A stretch of DNA of 64,000 bases from Blattabacterium sp. (Cryptocercus punctulatus) str. Cpu (GCF_000236405.1 NC_016621.1:124001-188000), one strand, 5' to 3'. Counted from the first letter of the stretch, positions 47,562 through 60,426 are shown. Notes: generated by a model not told the origin, from the letters alone. Made by a program: numbers and translations.

Positions 47562-48260
47562 ATGTCAAAAAAATTAACTAAAAATAGAAAAATAATTTTA
47601 GGAAAAATAGATAAGAATAATAAATATTCTTTAGAAGAAGCTTTTACTCTTATTAAAAAAATTTCTTTTTCTAAATTTGATGAATCGATAGATATTTCTA
47701 TTCGTCTAGGGTTAGATTCACGTTTGTCAAATCAAATAGTACGAGGAACTGTATTATTACCACATGGTATAGGAAAAAATATTTGTGTTTTAGCTTTAGT
47801 AACTAAAGATAAAGAATTGGAATCTAAAGAAGCTGGAGCGGATTATGTAGGATTAGAATATATAGAAAAAATTAAGTCTGGATGGATTGATATAGATGTA
47901 ATAGTAGCTATTCCATCTGTGATGAATCAATTAGGAACTTTAGGAAAAATATTAGGTCCAAGAGGGTTAATGCCAAATCCTAAACTAGATACAGTATCTA
48001 CAAATCCAGGAAAGTCGATTAAAGAAATTAAATCTGGAAAGATAATATTTAAAGCAGATCGTTATGGTATTATTCATTCTTCTATTGGAAGAGTCTCTTT
48101 TTCAACTAAATATTTATTGAATAATTTAAAAATTTTTATAAACGAGGTTATCCGAAGTAAACCATCTTCTTCGAAAGGATTTTATATAAAAAAAATTTAT
48201 TTATCTACGACTATGAGTCCTAGTATATTATTAGATTCAAAAAGTTTTTTAAAAAAATGA
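47562..48260 (+). CDS. rplA: 50S ribosomal protein L1
   Basis: 232 residues from the ATG at 47562, giving the standard L1 length. An ATG at 47493 would start inside rplK and adds an unrelated extension. The motifs GADYVGLEYIEKIKSGW, LGKILGPRGLMPNPK and the C-terminal GFYIKKIYLSTTMSPS are conserved. L1 forms the ribosomal stalk at the E site and represses its own mRNA in model bacteria. The stop overlaps the rplJ start by 4 nt. Confidence 0.96.
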   Translation: MSKKLTKNRKIILGKIDKNNKYSLEEAFTLIKKISFSKFDESIDISIRLGLDSRLSNQIVRGTVLLPHGIGKNICVLALVTKDKELESKEAGADYVGLEYIEKIKSGWIDIDVIVAIPSVMNQLGTLGKILGPRGLMPNPKLDTVSTNPGKSIKEIKSGKIIFKADRYGIIHSSIGRVSFSTKYLLNNLKIFINEVIRSKPSSSKGFYIKKIYLSTTMSPSILLDSKSFLKK

Positions 48261-48778
48261 ATAAAGAAAAAAAAAGAAAAGAATTATTAAAATTAATTTC
48301 TATATTATCTGATAATGAAACAATATATTTAATTGATATTTCCGATTTAAATTCTAATCAAATTTCTATTCTTAGAAAGAATTTTAATCAATTTTTTATT
48401 CAAATGAGAGTAGTAAAAAATACTTTATTGAAAAAAGCTTTAGAAAAAATTAAAAATAAAAAATTAGATTCTTTTTTCCCTATTTTAAATGGAAATACCT
48501 CGATTTTATCATCTAATTTAGGAGGGTTACCATCAAAAATTATAAAAAAATTTCATTTTAAAGAAAAAATTGAAAAACCTTATTTAAAAGCTGCATATGT
48601 AGAAAAATCTTTTTATTTTGGAAATAAAGATTTGGATATATTAATTAATTTTAAATCTAAAAAAGATCTTATAATTGATATTTTGAATCTTCTTCAATTT
48701 CCAATTGAAAAAATACTTTTTTCCTTAAAATTAGGTGAATATAAAATATTTAAAATTATAGAATCATTATCATCGTGA
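48257..48778 (+). CDS. rplJ: 50S ribosomal protein L10
   Basis: 173 residues. The N-terminal fold (LKLISILSDNETIYLIDISD, VVKNTLLKKALE) and LGGLPSKIIKKF are typical, and the C-terminal helix (IIDILNLLQFPIEKILFSL) is where L7/L12 dimers dock. Translationally coupled to rplA through a 4-nt overlap. Its last codons and stop form the left arm of a perfect hairpin with the downstream spacer. Confidence 0.94.
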   Translation: MNKEKKRKELLKLISILSDNETIYLIDISDLNSNQISILRKNFNQFFIQMRVVKNTLLKKALEKIKNKKLDSFFPILNGNTSILSSNLGGLPSKIIKKFHFKEKIEKPYLKAAYVEKSFYFGNKDLDILINFKSKKDLIIDILNLLQFPIEKILFSLKLGEYKIFKIIESLSS

Positions 48779-48800
48779 TGTGATGATAATGATTCTATAA
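48756..48800 (+). promoter_or_regulatory. Perfect 19-bp hairpin spanning the rplJ stop, before rplL
   Basis: The left arm TTATAGAATCATTATCATC (48756-48774) and right arm (48782-48800) are exact complements around a 7-nt loop GTGATGT that contains the rplJ stop codon. A T-rich stretch (TAATTTATTT) follows. It could be a partial terminator/attenuator, an RNA-processing or 3'-stability element, or a translational control device setting the L10 to L7/L12 ratio. Confidence 0.6.
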
Positions 48801-48833
48801 TAATTTATTTCTATAAATAATAAAAATAATAAA

Positions 48834-49211
48834 ATGATAGAAAAGCTAGCAGAAAAATTAGTTAATCTTACTGTAAAACAAGTTAATGAATTATCAATTT
48901 TTTTAAAAAAAAAATATGGGATTGAACCGTCAAATACTTTTTTAGAAACATCTATGGATATTCCTAAAAATAAAGAAAAAAATTCAGAAAAAGAAGAAAA
49001 AAATATTTTTAATTTAATATTAAAATCTCCAGGAAATTCTAAATTATCTGTAGTAAAATTAGTTAAAGAAATTACTGGTAAAGGACTTAAAGAATCCAAA
49101 GAATTAGTAGATAATGTTCCAAATATTCTTCAAGAGTCTATTGATAAGAAAGAAGCAGAAAATTTAAAGAAAAGATTTGAAGATATAGGAGCTGAAGTAG
49201 AATTGAAATGA
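48834..49211 (+). CDS. rplL: 50S ribosomal protein L7/L12
   Basis: 125 residues. The N-terminal dimerisation helix (LAEKLVNLTVKQVNELSIFL), a charged hinge (KNKEKNSEKEEKN) and the C-terminal factor-binding domain (KLSVVKLVKEITGKGLKESK, LKKRFEDIGAEVELK) are intact. It recruits translation GTPases. The start is ATG, 33 bp after the hairpin. Confidence 0.96.
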   Translation: MIEKLAEKLVNLTVKQVNELSIFLKKKYGIEPSNTFLETSMDIPKNKEKNSEKEEKNIFNLILKSPGNSKLSVVKLVKEITGKGLKESKELVDNVPNILQESIDKKEAENLKKRFEDIGAEVELK

Positions 49212-49252
49212 TAGGTGATTTTTTTTTAGAAAAGTTTAAATTACTTTAAAAT

Positions 49253-52200
49253 TTGGTAAATATAGAAAAATTTTCAGAAAAATCAGAAGAAAGAATTACT
49301 TTTGCATCAGTAAAAAAACAAGTAGAATATCCTGATTTATTGGATATTCAAATAAAATCATTTAAAGATTTTTTTCAACTTGATACAAAACCAGAAAATA
49401 GAAAAAATGAAGGTTTATTTAAAGCTTTTACCGAAAATTTTCCAATTTCAGATGCAAGAAATTCTTTTGTTTTAGAATTTAAAGGATATTCCATAGATTC
49501 TCCTAGATATTCTATAGAAGAGTGTATAGAAAGAGGATTAACTTATAGTGTCCCTTTAAAAGCTAAATTAAAATTATATTGTACAGATCCTGAACATGAG
49601 GATTTTGAAACTGTATATCAAGATGTATATTTAGGTACTTATCCATATATGACTCCTTCTGGATCTTTTATTTTTAATGGATCAGAACGGGTAATTGTAT
49701 CTCAATTACATCGTTCGCCAGGAGTTTTTTTTGGTCAGTCCCATCATGCAAATGGAACTAAATTATATTCCGCAAGAATTATTCCTTTTAAAGGATCTTG
49801 GATTGAATTTGCTACAGATATCAATAATATTATGTATGCGTATATTGATAGAAAGAAAAAATTACCAATGACGACTTTACTTCGTGCTATTGGATATGAA
49901 AGAGATAAAGATATATTAGAAATATTTAATCTAGCGGAAGAAGTTAAAATAATAGAAAATAATCAGAATATTTTAGATAGAACTATTGCTGCTAGAATAT
50001 TGAAAATATGGCATGAAGATTTTGTAGATGAAGATACTGGTGAAGTAGTCTCCATAGAAAAAAATAAAATTTTAATAGATAGAGATATTATTCTAAAACA
50101 AGAGCATATAGATATTATTATTCAAAATGAAATAAAAACAATTCTTTTGCATAAAGAAGGAGGAAAAAAAAAAGATTATTCTATTATTTATAATACTTTA
50201 CAAAAAGATCCTACTAATTCTGAAAAAGAAGCTGTAGAATATATATATAGACAACTTAGAAATACCGAACCTCCTGATGAAGAAACTGCTAAGGGAATTA
50301 TAGATAAACTTTTTTTTTCAGATTCTAGATATAGTTTAGGACCTGTTGGGAGATATCGTTTAAATAAACGTCTTAGTTTAGATATAGATCCCAATTATTT
50401 AGTTTTAACTAAAGAAGATATTATTGCTATAGTTGAACATTTGAATGCATTGTTTAATTCTAAAAAAGAAGTAGATGATATTGATCATCTATCTAATAGA
50501 CGTGTAAAAACTGTCGGAGAACAACTTTATACTCAATTTAGTATTGGATTATCTAGAATGGCTAGAACTATTAGAGAGAGAATGAATGTTCGAGATAATG
50601 AAGTTTTTATGCCTATAGATTTGATTAATTCTAAAACATTATCTTCCGTTATAAATGTTTTTTTTGGAACTAACCAATTATCTCAATTTATGGATCAAAC
50701 AAATCCATTATCTGAAATAACTCATAAAAGAAGATTATCAGCTTTAGGGCCAGGTGGATTATCTAGAGAAAGAGCTGGATTTGAGGTTAGAGATGTAAAT
50801 TATTCTCATTATGGAAGATTATGTCCAATTGAAACTCCAGAAGGTCCTAATATTGGTTTAATTTCTTCTCTTTCTGTTTTTGCAAAAATTAATAATATGG
50901 GATTTGTAGAAACTCCTTATAGATTTACTAGTAATGGAAAAGTAAATTTAAAATCTAAAATTAAATATTTAAGTGCAGAAGAAGAAGAAGGTAAAGTAAT
51001 TTCACAAGCTAATTCTATAGATAAATCTGGAAATTTTATATCTGACCGAATTATTGCTCGTAAAGATGGTGATTTTCCAATAGTAAAACCAAAACAAGTA
51101 GATTATATAGATGTAGCACCTAATCAAATAGCTTCTATTTCAGCTTCTTTAATTCCTTTTTTGGAACATGATGATGCTAATAGAGCACTTATGGGATCTA
51201 ATATGATGCGTCAAGCCGTTCCATTATTAAATCCTGAATCACCTATTGTTGGAACTGGATTGGAAAAACAAATAGCAATAGATTCTCGAATTTTAATTAA
51301 TGCAGAAAAAAATGGAATAGTAGAATATATTGATGCAAAAAAAATAATTATTCGTTATGATCAAACGGAAAAAGAAAAATTAGTAAGCTTTAATTCCGAA
51401 ATTAAAGTTTATGATTTAATAAAATTTAGAAAAACAAATCAAAATACATGTATTACTTTAAAACCTATTGTTAAAAAAGGAATGAGGATAGTAAAAGGGG
51501 AAATTTTATGTGAAGGATATGCAACTGAAAATGGAGAATTAGCATTAGGAAGAAATTTAAGAGCAGCTTTTATTCCTTGTAATGGATATAATTTTGAAGA
51601 TGCTGTACTAATTTCAGAAAAAGTAGTTAGTGAAGATTGGTTCACATCAATACATATAGATGAATATTCTTTAGATGTACGGGATACAAAATTAGGGATG
51701 GAGGAATTAACAAATGATATTCCAAATGTTAGTGAGGAGGCTACTAAAGATTTGGATGAAAATGGAATTATTCGTGTTGGAGCTGAAGTTAAACCTGGGG
51801 ATATTCTTATTGGAAAAATAACTCCAAAAGGAGAATCGGATCCAACACCAGAGGAAAAATTATTAAGAGCTATTTTTGGCGATAAAGCTGGAAATGTAAA
51901 AGATGCTTCTTTAAGGGCAGAACCTTCTTTATTTGGTATTGTAATTGACACAAAATTATTTACTAGAAGTATAAAAGATAAAAAATCTAGAGCTCAAGAT
52001 AAAATAAAAATAGATTATCTAGAAAAAGAATACGATAAAAAATTTTTAGATTTAAAAAATAATTTTTTAAAAAAATTATATACAGTTTTACATGGAAAAG
52101 TTTCTAAAAAAATTTTTTTAGATGAAAAAAAACAAAAATTTATAGAAAAAGGTACAAAATTTAGTCTAAAACTATTAAATAGTATATCTGATTATATAAA

Positions 52201-53080
52201 TATTTCTCCATATAATTGGACTTTTGATGTAGAAATTAATAATATTATATCAGAAATATTGCATAATTATAAAATATCATTTAATGATTTAAATAGTATT
52301 ATGAAACATAAAAAATTTTCTATTACTATCGGAGATGAATTACCTTCTGGAATTATTAAAATGGCTAAAGTTTATATTGCAAAAAAAAGAAAATTAAAAG
52401 TAGGAGATAAAATGGCAGGTAGACATGGTAATAAAGGAGTTGTAGCACGTATTCTTCGTGAAGAAGATATGCCTTTTTTAGAAGATGGTAGTCCAGTAGA
52501 TATTGTATTAAATCCATTAGGAGTTCCGTCTAGAATGAATATTGGACAAATATATGAAACAGTATTAGGTTGGGCAGGATATAAATTAGGTATTAAATTT
52601 TCTACCCCTATATTTGATGGAGCTAGTATAGAAAAAATAACAGAATATACAAAAAAAGCGGGTATCCCAAATTTTGGGACTACTTATTTATTTGATGGAG
52701 GGACAGGAGAAAGATTTGATCAACCTGCAACAGTTGGTATTATATATATGTTGAAATTAGGTCATATGGTAGATGATAAAATGCATGCTCGTTCCATAGG
52801 TCCATATTCACTTATAACTCAACAACCTTTAGGAGGAAAAGCTCAATTTGGAGGTCAACGTTTTGGAGAAATGGAAGTTTGGGCTTTAGAAGCTTTTGGA
52901 GCATCTAATATTTTACGTGAAATATTAACTGTCAAATCAGATGATGTAATAGGAAGAGCTAAAACTTATGAATCTATAGTTAAAGGAGATCCAATTCCAG
53001 AACCAAATAATCCAGAATCTTTTAATGTTTTATGTTATGAATTAAAAGGATTAGGTTTGGATATTAATTTAGAAGAGTGA
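49253..53080 (+). CDS. rpoB: DNA-directed RNA polymerase subunit beta
   Basis: 1275 residues from a TTG start, since [12 protein letters not shown] soon after matches the family N-terminus and no ATG is nearby. The fork/rifampicin region [20 protein letters not shown] with [12 protein letters not shown] is wild type, and the hybrid-binding [15 protein letters not shown] and the C-terminal [16 protein letters not shown] are present. Catalytic core of transcription with rpoC, which starts 62 bp later. Confidence 0.98.
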   Translation: MVNIEKFSEKSEERITFASVKKQVEYPDLLDIQIKSFKDFFQLDTKPENRKNEGLFKAFTENFPISDARNSFVLEFKGYSIDSPRYSIEECIERGLTYSVPLKAKLKLYCTDPEHEDFETVYQDVYLGTYPYMTPSGSFIFNGSERVIVSQLHRSPGVFFGQSHHANGTKLYSARIIPFKGSWIEFATDINNIMYAYIDRKKKLPMTTLLRAIGYERDKDILEIFNLAEEVKIIENNQNILDRTIAARILKIWHEDFVDEDTGEVVSIEKNKILIDRDIILKQEHIDIIIQNEIKTILLHKEGGKKKDYSIIYNTLQKDPTNSEKEAVEYIYRQLRNTEPPDEETAKGIIDKLFFSDSRYSLGPVGRYRLNKRLSLDIDPNYLVLTKEDIIAIVEHLNALFNSKKEVDDIDHLSNRRVKTVGEQLYTQFSIGLSRMARTIRERMNVRDNEVFMPIDLINSKTLSSVINVFFGTNQLSQFMDQTNPLSEITHKRRLSALGPGGLSRERAGFEVRDVNYSHYGRLCPIETPEGPNIGLISSLSVFAKINNMGFVETPYRFTSNGKVNLKSKIKYLSAEEEEGKVISQANSIDKSGNFISDRIIARKDGDFPIVKPKQVDYIDVAPNQIASISASLIPFLEHDDANRALMGSNMMRQAVPLLNPESPIVGTGLEKQIAIDSRILINAEKNGIVEYIDAKKIIIRYDQTEKEKLVSFNSEIKVYDLIKFRKTNQNTCITLKPIVKKGMRIVKGEILCEGYATENGELALGRNLRAAFIPCNGYNFEDAVLISEKVVSEDWFTSIHIDEYSLDVRDTKLGMEELTNDIPNVSEEATKDLDENGIIRVGAEVKPGDILIGKITPKGESDPTPEEKLLRAIFGDKAGNVKDASLRAEPSLFGIVIDTKLFTRSIKDKKSRAQDKIKIDYLEKEYDKKFLDLKNNFLKKLYTVLHGKVSKKIFLDEKKQKFIEKGTKFSLKLLNSISDYINISPYNWTFDVEINNIISEILHNYKISFNDLNSIMKHKKFSITIGDELPSGIIKMAKVYIAKKRKLKVGDKMAGRHGNKGVVARILREEDMPFLEDGSPVDIVLNPLGVPSRMNIGQIYETVLGWAGYKLGIKFSTPIFDGASIEKITEYTKKAGIPNFGTTYLFDGGTGERFDQPATVGIIYMLKLGHMVDDKMHARSIGPYSLITQQPLGGKAQFGGQRFGEMEVWALEAFGASNILREILTVKSDDVIGRAKTYESIVKGDPIPEPNNPESFNVLCYELKGLGLDINLEE

Positions 53081-53142
53081 CAATTATTATTGTATTGTTT
53101 TTGACTTCTATTTTAGATATATATTATATGATACATTAAAAA

Positions 53143-56100
53143 ATGAATAAAAAAAATAGTAGATTCAGTAAAATTACAATTCGATTAGCATCTCCAGAAA
53201 TTATATTAAAAGAATCTAATGGAGAAGTTTTAAAACCAGAAACAATTAATTATAGAACTCATAAACCAGAAAGAGATGGACTTTTTTGTGAACGTATTTT
53301 TGGTCCAGTAAAAGATTATGAGTGTGCTTGTGGTAAATATAAAAGGATACGTTATAAAGGAATTGTTTGTGATAGATGTGGAGTAGAGGTTACTGAAAAA
53401 AAAGTTAGGAGAGAAAGAATGGGTCATATTAGTCTTGTTGTCCCCATTGTCCATATTTGGTGTTTTAGAACTTTTCCTAATAAAATAGGATATTTATTGG
53501 GATTACCATCTAAAAAACTTGAAATGATCATTTATTATGAGCGATATGTAGTCATTCAAGGAGGTATAGCTAGTCGTTTAGATGGATCAAATTTAAAAAA
53601 AGGAGATTTTCTTACAGAAGAAGAATATTTATATATTTTATATAAATTACCGAAAGGGAATCAGTTATTAGATGATACGGATCTTAATAAATTTATAGCT
53701 AAAATGGGGGCTGAATGTATAGGAGATCTTTTAAATCGTTTAGATTTAGATCTTTTATCTATTGAATTAAGAAATCAGGCAAACAACGAAACATCTAAAC
53801 AAAGAAGAACTGAAGCTTTAAAACGGTTACAAGTAGTGGAATCCTTTAGAGAAGGGAAAAAAAATGGAGGAAATATTTCATGGATGATTATTCATGTTTT
53901 ATCTGTTATACCACCTGAATTACGTCCTTTAGTCCCTCTAGATGGGGGGCGCTATGCAGCTTCTGATATGACTGATTTATATCGTCGTGTACTTATAAGA
54001 AATAACCGTTTGAAACGACTTATGGAAATTAAAGCTCCTGAAGTTATTTTAAGAAATGAAAAAAGGATGCTTCAAGAAGCTGTAGATTCTCTTTTTGATA
54101 ATTCAAGAAAAGTTTCTGCAGTAAAAACTGAAGGTAATCGCCCTTTAAAATCATTATCGGATTCTTTAAAAGGGAAACAAGGAAGATTTAGACAGAATCT
54201 TCTGGGAAAAAGAGTAGATTATTCGGCTCGTTCAGTTATTGTAGTAGGTCCTCATTTGAAATTACATGAATGTGGATTACCTAAAGATATGGCAGCAGAA
54301 TTATATAAACCTTTTATTATAAGAAAATTAATTGAAAGAGGAATAGTAAAAACTGTAAAATCTTCCAAAAAAATTATTGATAAAAGAGAACCAATGATAT
54401 GGGAAATTTTGGAAAATGTCTTGAGAGGACATCCTGTATTATTAAATAGAGCACCAACTTTACATAGACTAGGTATTCAAGCCTTTCAGCCTAAATTAAT
54501 AGAAGGAAAAGCAATCCAATTGCATCCTTTAGTTTGTGCGGCTTTTAATGCAGATTTTGATGGAGATCAAATGGCTGTACATTTACCTTTATCTCCGGGA
54601 GCAATTTTAGAATCTAAACTTCTTATGTTAGCATCTCAAAATATTTTGAATCCAGCTAATGGGTCTCCCATTACGGTCCCATCTCAAGATATGGTATTAG
54701 GATTATATTATATGACTAAACCATTATATTCCTCAAAAAATAAAAAAGTAAAAAAAAAGGTTTTTATTTTTTATTCTTCAGAAGAGGTAAAAATAGCCTA
54801 TTATCAAAATATAGTAAAATTGCATACTTTGATTAAGGTAAAAGTGAATATTAGAAAGAATGATAATTTATTATATAATCAATTAATAGAAACTACTGTA
54901 GGTAGAGTTTTATTTAATCAAGTTGTTCCTAAACAAGTAGGATTTATTAATGAATCCCTTACAAAAAAATCTTTAAGAGAGATTATTGGAAAAATTTTAC
55001 ATCTTACTAATGTACCTACTACTGCAAAATTTTTAGATGATATTAAAGAATTAGGTTTTTATAATGCATTTAAAGGTGGGCTATCTTTTGGATTAGGTGA
55101 TATTATTATTCCTAAAGATAAAAATAATATGGTAGATGCTGCTATAAAACAAGTTGATAATGTAAAAACAAATTATAATATGGGGTTAATTACAAATAAC
55201 GAACGTTATAATCAAGTTATTGATATTTGGACTAATACAAATGCAATGCTTACAGAAAAAGTAATGAAACGTATGCGTGAGGATAGAAATGGTTTTAATC
55301 CAGTTTATATGATGTTAGATTCTGGTGCTAGAGGTTCTAAAGAACAAATTCGTCAACTTTCTGGTATGCGAGGATTGATGGCAAAACCCCAAAAAGCTGG
55401 ATCTTCTGGTGGAGAAATTATTGAAAATCCAATTTTATCAAATTTTAGAGAAGGTCTTTCTATTTTAGAATATTTTATATCAACTCATGGAGCTCGTAAA
55501 GGGTTAGCAGATACAGCTTTAAAAACGGCAGATGCTGGATATCTTACTCGACGTTTAGTTGATGCTGCACAGGATGTTATTATAAAAATAGAAGATTGTA
55601 AAACTATACGTGGGTTAGAAATATCTGCTTTAAAAAAAAATGAAGAAATAGTGGATACCTTATTTAATAGAATTTTAGGAAGAGTATCTTTAAATGATGT
55701 TTATCATCCTAAAAAAAATCAATTATTAGTTTCTTCTGGAGAAATGATCAATGAAAAAATTGCGTATTTAATTGAAAAAGTTGGGATTGAATTTGTAGAA
55801 GTTCGTTCTCCTCTTACTTGTGAATCTAAAATGGGAATTTGTTCTAAATGTTATGGTAGAAATTTATCTACTGGAAAGATAGTTCAAAAAGGAGATGCTG
55901 TAGGCGTAATTGCTGCTCAATCTATTGGAGAACCCGGTACACAATTAACTCTTAGAACTTTTCATGTTGGAGGTACAGCTGGAAATATAGCTGAATCTTC
56001 TCAAATAAGAGCAAAATATGATGGAATTATAGAATTTGAAGATTTAAAAATTGTACAAATAAAAAATGATTATGGGAAAAAATTAAAAATAGTTGTTTCT

Positions 56101-57378
56101 CGTTCTACAGAAATGAAACTTTTTAATCAAGAAAAATCTTCTATTTTAATGATTCATAATATTCCTTATGGAGCAACTTTATATGTTAAACATGGTGATA
56201 AATTAAAAGAAGGAGATCAAATATGTAAATGGGATTTATATAATGCAGTTATTGTTTCAGAATATACTGGAATAATATCTTATCAGAATTTAGAACAAGG
56301 TATATCTTTTCAAGTAGAAATTGATGAACAAACTGGATTTCAGGAAAAAGTTATTACAGAAGTAAGAAATAAAAATTTTATACCAACATTAAAAATTCTT
56401 GATAATAACAATAAAGAATTAAAATTTTATAATCTACCGGTAGGTGCTCATTTAATGGTAGAAGATGAAGAAAAAATAGAAATAGGTAAAATTTTAGTGA
56501 AAGTTCCTAGAAAAACTGCTAAATCTGGTGATATTACTGGAGGATTACCTCGATTATCAGAATTATTCGAGGCACGTAATCCTTCTAATCCAGCTGTAGT
56601 ATCAGAAATGGATGGAATAGTTAGTCATGGAAAAATAAAAAGAGGAAATAGAGAAATTATTGTTGAATCTAAAACAGGTGATATAAAAAAATATCTTGTG
56701 AAACTTTCTAATCAAATTCTTGTTCAAGAAAATGATTATGTTAAAGCGGGGATGGCTTTATCTGATGGTGCTATAACCCCTAATGATATTTTAAATATAA
56801 GAGGCCCTAGAGCAGTTCAAGAATATTTAATTAGAGAAATTCAGGAAGTATATCGATTACAAGGTGTAAAAATTAATGATAAACATTTTGAAATTATTGT
56901 TTTACAAATGATGCGAAAAATCGAAGTTATAGATATAGGAGATACTAAATTTTTAGAAGGAAATATTGAATATAAAGATGATTTTATAGAAGAAAATGAT
57001 AGAATTTCTCAAATGATAGTTATTGAAAGTTCGGGGGATTCTGAAAATTTTAAATCTGGAGATATAATTAGTTATAGAGATTTTAGAAATGAGAATGCAG
57101 TTTTAAAATATAAAAAAAAGAAATTGATAAAAACTAGAAATGCAATTCCTGCTATTGGAAGACCTATATTACAAGGAATTACAAGATCTGCATTGCAAAC
57201 TAAATCTTTTATATCTGCAGCATCTTTTCAGGAAACTACTAAGGTATTAAGTGAAGCAGCTATAAGTAGTAAAACAGATTATTTATCTGGATTAAAAGAA
57301 AATGTTATTGTAGGGCATAAAATACCTGCAGGAACTGGATTGAAAGAATATGAAAATATTTTATCAGAAATTTTATAA
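53143..57378 (+). CDS. rpoC: DNA-directed RNA polymerase subunit beta'
   Basis: 1411 residues. The zinc ribbon [20 protein letters not shown] near residues 65-85, the catalytic [12 protein letters not shown] loop near 465, the second zinc site [16 protein letters not shown], the bridge helix and the trigger loop region ([14 protein letters not shown]) are all intact. Last gene of the operon; it overlaps the convergent glnS stop by 6 bp, leaving no room for a stand-alone terminator. Confidence 0.98.
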   Translation: MNKKNSRFSKITIRLASPEIILKESNGEVLKPETINYRTHKPERDGLFCERIFGPVKDYECACGKYKRIRYKGIVCDRCGVEVTEKKVRRERMGHISLVVPIVHIWCFRTFPNKIGYLLGLPSKKLEMIIYYERYVVIQGGIASRLDGSNLKKGDFLTEEEYLYILYKLPKGNQLLDDTDLNKFIAKMGAECIGDLLNRLDLDLLSIELRNQANNETSKQRRTEALKRLQVVESFREGKKNGGNISWMIIHVLSVIPPELRPLVPLDGGRYAASDMTDLYRRVLIRNNRLKRLMEIKAPEVILRNEKRMLQEAVDSLFDNSRKVSAVKTEGNRPLKSLSDSLKGKQGRFRQNLLGKRVDYSARSVIVVGPHLKLHECGLPKDMAAELYKPFIIRKLIERGIVKTVKSSKKIIDKREPMIWEILENVLRGHPVLLNRAPTLHRLGIQAFQPKLIEGKAIQLHPLVCAAFNADFDGDQMAVHLPLSPGAILESKLLMLASQNILNPANGSPITVPSQDMVLGLYYMTKPLYSSKNKKVKKKVFIFYSSEEVKIAYYQNIVKLHTLIKVKVNIRKNDNLLYNQLIETTVGRVLFNQVVPKQVGFINESLTKKSLREIIGKILHLTNVPTTAKFLDDIKELGFYNAFKGGLSFGLGDIIIPKDKNNMVDAAIKQVDNVKTNYNMGLITNNERYNQVIDIWTNTNAMLTEKVMKRMREDRNGFNPVYMMLDSGARGSKEQIRQLSGMRGLMAKPQKAGSSGGEIIENPILSNFREGLSILEYFISTHGARKGLADTALKTADAGYLTRRLVDAAQDVIIKIEDCKTIRGLEISALKKNEEIVDTLFNRILGRVSLNDVYHPKKNQLLVSSGEMINEKIAYLIEKVGIEFVEVRSPLTCESKMGICSKCYGRNLSTGKIVQKGDAVGVIAAQSIGEPGTQLTLRTFHVGGTAGNIAESSQIRAKYDGIIEFEDLKIVQIKNDYGKKLKIVVSRSTEMKLFNQEKSSILMIHNIPYGATLYVKHGDKLKEGDQICKWDLYNAVIVSEYTGIISYQNLEQGISFQVEIDEQTGFQEKVITEVRNKNFIPTLKILDNNNKELKFYNLPVGAHLMVEDEEKIEIGKILVKVPRKTAKSGDITGGLPRLSELFEARNPSNPAVVSEMDGIVSHGKIKRGNREIIVESKTGDIKKYLVKLSNQILVQENDYVKAGMALSDGAITPNDILNIRGPRAVQEYLIREIQEVYRLQGVKINDKHFEIIVLQMMRKIEVIDIGDTKFLEGNIEYKDDFIEENDRISQMIVIESSGDSENFKSGDIISYRDFRNENAVLKYKKKKLIKTRNAIPAIGRPILQGITRSALQTKSFISAASFQETTKVLSEAAISSKTDYLSGLKENVIVGHKIPAGTGLKEYENILSEIL

Positions 57379-59064
57379 TTCAATTTGTTTATTATTATTT
57401 ATTTTTTTCCATTGATCTTTAATGGATACTGTTTTATGAAAAATTAATTTTTTATTGTATGTATTCATTGTATTTACATAAAAATATCCAATTCTTTGGA
57501 ATTGAAAATGATCTCCTTTTTTAGCGTTATGAAGAAATGGTTCTGCATAAGCTATAATTTTATCTATTGATTTTGGATTAATATATTTATTGAAATTTTT
57601 ATCTACTTTTTTTTTTAAAAAAAAGTAAGAGTTATATATATATATATTTATAGGAATAGAATGTTTTATAGAAACCCAATGTAAAGTACTTTTTATTTTT
57701 CTTTTTTTTGAATTTTTTTTATTCTTACCAGATTTGCTTATAGGATCGTAAGTACAGTGTATTTCTATTATTTCTCCATTAAAATTTTTTATTATGGAAT
57801 TTGCTTTAATAATGTAAGCATTTTTAAGTCTTACTTCACAACCAATGGAAAGTCTAAAAAATTTTTTTCTTTTTTTTCTAAAAAAATCATCTTTTTCAAT
57901 ATATAAATATTTGGAAAAAGGAATTTTTCTATATCCAAATTTTGGATTTTCTGGATTATTTTCTGCATTAACCCATTCTATTTTTTTTGAAGAATAATTA
58001 TCAATAATTAATTTAATTGGATTTAAAACAACCATTACTCTAGTAGATATTTTATTTAAATGTTCTCGAATTTTAAATTCTAAAAGAGATATATCAATCA
58101 AATTATTTCTTTTGGAAATTCCTATTTTTTTTATAAAATTTTTTATTGCTATAGCTGTATAACCTCTATTACGTAATCCAGATATTGTAAAAATTCGAGG
58201 ATCTTCCCAAGATTTTATTATTTTTTTATTTATTAAAAATTGTATTTTTCTTTTACTAGTTATAGAATAGCTTAAATTTAATCTTGAAAATTCTATTTGT
58301 TTAGGTCTTATTTTATTTTTTTCAACGATTTGATCCAAATACCAATTATATAAAGGACGTCTATTTTCAAATTCTAATGAGCATAAAGAATGTGATATTT
58401 GTTCAATATAATCACATAATCCATGTGTCCAATCATAAGTAGGATAAATACACCATTTATTTTTGGTACGATGATGTGTTTTTTTCAAAATTCTATACAT
58501 AATTGGATCTCGCATATTCATATTTGAGGAATTCATGTCTATTTTTGCTCTTAGTACACATGTTTTTTCTTCAAAAAATCCTTTTTTCATTTTTTCAAAT
58601 AAATATAAATTTTCCTTTATGGATCTATTTCTATAATTGCTATTTATTCCAGATTCAAAAGGAGTTTTTCTTTGAAATTGAATAATATTTTTAGGTAGAT
58701 CATCTACATAAGCTTTATTATTTTTAATAAGTTTTATAGCCCATTCATAAAGTTGTTGAAAATAGTTTGAAGAATAATATTCCTGATCCCATTCAAAACC
58801 TAAAAATTTTATATCTTTTTTTATAGAATTTATAAATTTTATTTTTTCTTCAATAGGATTGGTATCATCAAATCTCAAATTTACTGGGGCATTATACTTT
58901 TTCCCTAATTCAAAATTTAGATAAATAGCTTTAACATGTCCTATATGAAGATATCCATTTGGTTCTGGTGGAAATCTAAATTTTATATTTTTAGTAGAAA
59001 ATCCATTTTTTATATCTTCTTCTATAATTTTTTCAATAAAATGTAATTGTGATTCTATTATCAA
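57373..59064 (-). CDS. glnS: Glutamine--tRNA ligase
   Basis: 563 residues. The class I motif [19 protein letters not shown] near residue 30 contains HIGH. RFDDTNP, the [15 protein letters not shown] segment ([16 protein letters not shown]) and the KMSKS-like loop [10 protein letters not shown] follow, with the GlnRS beta-barrel C-terminus. It charges tRNA-Gln directly. In the second half of the protein lysine and isoleucine dominate, reflecting AT drift. Divergent from folC with an 80-bp gap. Confidence 0.95.
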   Translation of the reverse strand: MIIESQLHFIEKIIEEDIKNGFSTKNIKFRFPPEPNGYLHIGHVKAIYLNFELGKKYNAPVNLRFDDTNPIEEKIKFINSIKKDIKFLGFEWDQEYYSSNYFQQLYEWAIKLIKNNKAYVDDLPKNIIQFQRKTPFESGINSNYRNRSIKENLYLFEKMKKGFFEEKTCVLRAKIDMNSSNMNMRDPIMYRILKKTHHRTKNKWCIYPTYDWTHGLCDYIEQISHSLCSLEFENRRPLYNWYLDQIVEKNKIRPKQIEFSRLNLSYSITSKRKIQFLINKKIIKSWEDPRIFTISGLRNRGYTAIAIKNFIKKIGISKRNNLIDISLLEFKIREHLNKISTRVMVVLNPIKLIIDNYSSKKIEWVNAENNPENPKFGYRKIPFSKYLYIEKDDFFRKKRKKFFRLSIGCEVRLKNAYIIKANSIIKNFNGEIIEIHCTYDPISKSGKNKKNSKKRKIKSTLHWVSIKHSIPINIYIYNSYFFLKKKVDKNFNKYINPKSIDKIIAYAEPFLHNAKKGDHFQFQRIGYFYVNTMNTYNKKLIFHKTVSIKDQWKKINNNKQIEL

Positions 59065-59112
59065 TAATAATTAAATACTTAATAAATTTAAATTTTTTTT
59101 TTCTAAAAAATA

Positions 59113-59120
59113 TATTTTTG
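59113..59120 (+). promoter_or_regulatory. Candidate -7 box for folC
   Basis: TATTTTTG fits TAnnTTTG, 24 bp before the GTG start of folC, giving a leader of about 18 nt. No clear -33 element; a chance match cannot be excluded. Confidence 0.3.
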
Positions 59121-59144
59121 TTATATAAATAAAATTTTATACTA

Positions 59145-60419
59145 GTGAATTATTATGAAACTATTAAATGGATTTTTAATCGTCTTCCAAGTTATCAAAA
59201 TATTGGATTAAAATCATATAAACCAGGTTTAAAAAGAATAAAAACTTTTTGTTCTTATTTAGGAAATCCTCAATGTTATTTTAAAAGTATTCATGTAGGA
59301 GGAACAAATGGAAAAGGATCTACAGTACATATGTTATCTTCTATTTTACAAGAAGAAAAATATAATATAGGATTATTTACTTCACCTCATTTAATAGATT
59401 TTAGAGAAAGAATATGCTATAATGGATATCTTATAGAAAAAGATTTTATTATAGATTTTATTAAAGAAAATAAAAAAATTATTGAAAAAGAACAAATATC
59501 ATTTTTTGAAATGAATACTGCTTTGGCTTTTCAATATTTTAAAGAAAAAAAAGTTTATATAGCTATAATTGAAGTAGGAATGGGTGGGCGTTTAGATTCT
59601 ACTAATATAATAGATCCTGAAATATCAGTGATTACTAATATTAGTGAAGATCATACAGAATCTCTTGGAGAAAATCGATTAAAAATTTCTTTAGAAAAAG
59701 CAGGTATTATAAAAAAAAATAAATCAGTTATAATTGGAAATAAAATATCAAATGATATACGATTTATTTTTTTACAAGAATCATTCAAAAAAAATTCTCC
59801 GATATATTTTTCAGAAAATATAAAAGATTATTCTAAATATAAAAATCCATTTGAAGCAAAATATCAAAATTTAAATAAAATTATTGTATTAAAAATTATA
59901 GATATTTTAAATAAAAGAAAAAATATCATTATTTCGAATAAATCTATAGAAAATGGATTAAAAAATATTATTAAAAATACTTCTTTTAAAGGTCGTTGGC
60001 ATATATTACAGTATAATCCAAAAATTATCTGTGATATTGCTCATAATGAAGGTGGATTTATTATGATAAAAAATCAATTAAAAAAAGAATTATACAAAAA
60101 TTTACATTTAATATTAGGTTTTGTAAAAGAAAAAAAAGTAGAAAAATTATTAAAATATTTTTCTAATGAAGCTTTTTATTATTTTTGTCAACCAAATATA
60201 AAAAGAAAATACCCTATTGACAAATTAAAAAAGTTGGTAAAAAAAAATTTTAAAAATTATAGAAAAATATATTTTTTTTCTTCTGTAAAAAATGCTTATT
60301 TATACGCTAAATTAAAAGCAAAAAAAAAAGATTTAATTTTAATATCTGGGAGTACTTTTATTGTTTCTGAAGCTTTAATTCTAAATTTTTCCTTAAATTT
60401 ACAAAAAGTAGTATATTAA
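59145..60419 (+). CDS. folC: Folylpolyglutamate synthase / dihydrofolate synthase
   Basis: 424 residues from a GTG start (MNYYETIKWIFNRLPSYQ in translation, the usual family N-terminus). The P-loop HVGGTNGKGSTVHML is near residue 50, the SPHLIDFRERI loop follows, then EVGMGGRLDSTN, and the C-terminal domain has CDIAHNEGG and LILISGSTF. It adds glutamate to folates. A folate pathway is therefore kept although the cyclo-ligase gene at 6403-7022 is frameshifted. Confidence 0.95.
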   Translation: MNYYETIKWIFNRLPSYQNIGLKSYKPGLKRIKTFCSYLGNPQCYFKSIHVGGTNGKGSTVHMLSSILQEEKYNIGLFTSPHLIDFRERICYNGYLIEKDFIIDFIKENKKIIEKEQISFFEMNTALAFQYFKEKKVYIAIIEVGMGGRLDSTNIIDPEISVITNISEDHTESLGENRLKISLEKAGIIKKNKSVIIGNKISNDIRFIFLQESFKKNSPIYFSENIKDYSKYKNPFEAKYQNLNKIIVLKIIDILNKRKNIIISNKSIENGLKNIIKNTSFKGRWHILQYNPKIICDIAHNEGGFIMIKNQLKKELYKNLHLILGFVKEKKVEKLLKYFSNEAFYYFCQPNIKRKYPIDKLKKLVKKNFKNYRKIYFFSSVKNAYLYAKLKAKKKDLILISGSTFIVSEALILNFSLNLQKVVY

Positions 60420-60426
60420 AAAATAA

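Noticed and set aside
51439..51951. 170-codon open frame antisense to rpoB
   Set aside because: Shadow of a highly conserved coding region; no start context or independent features.
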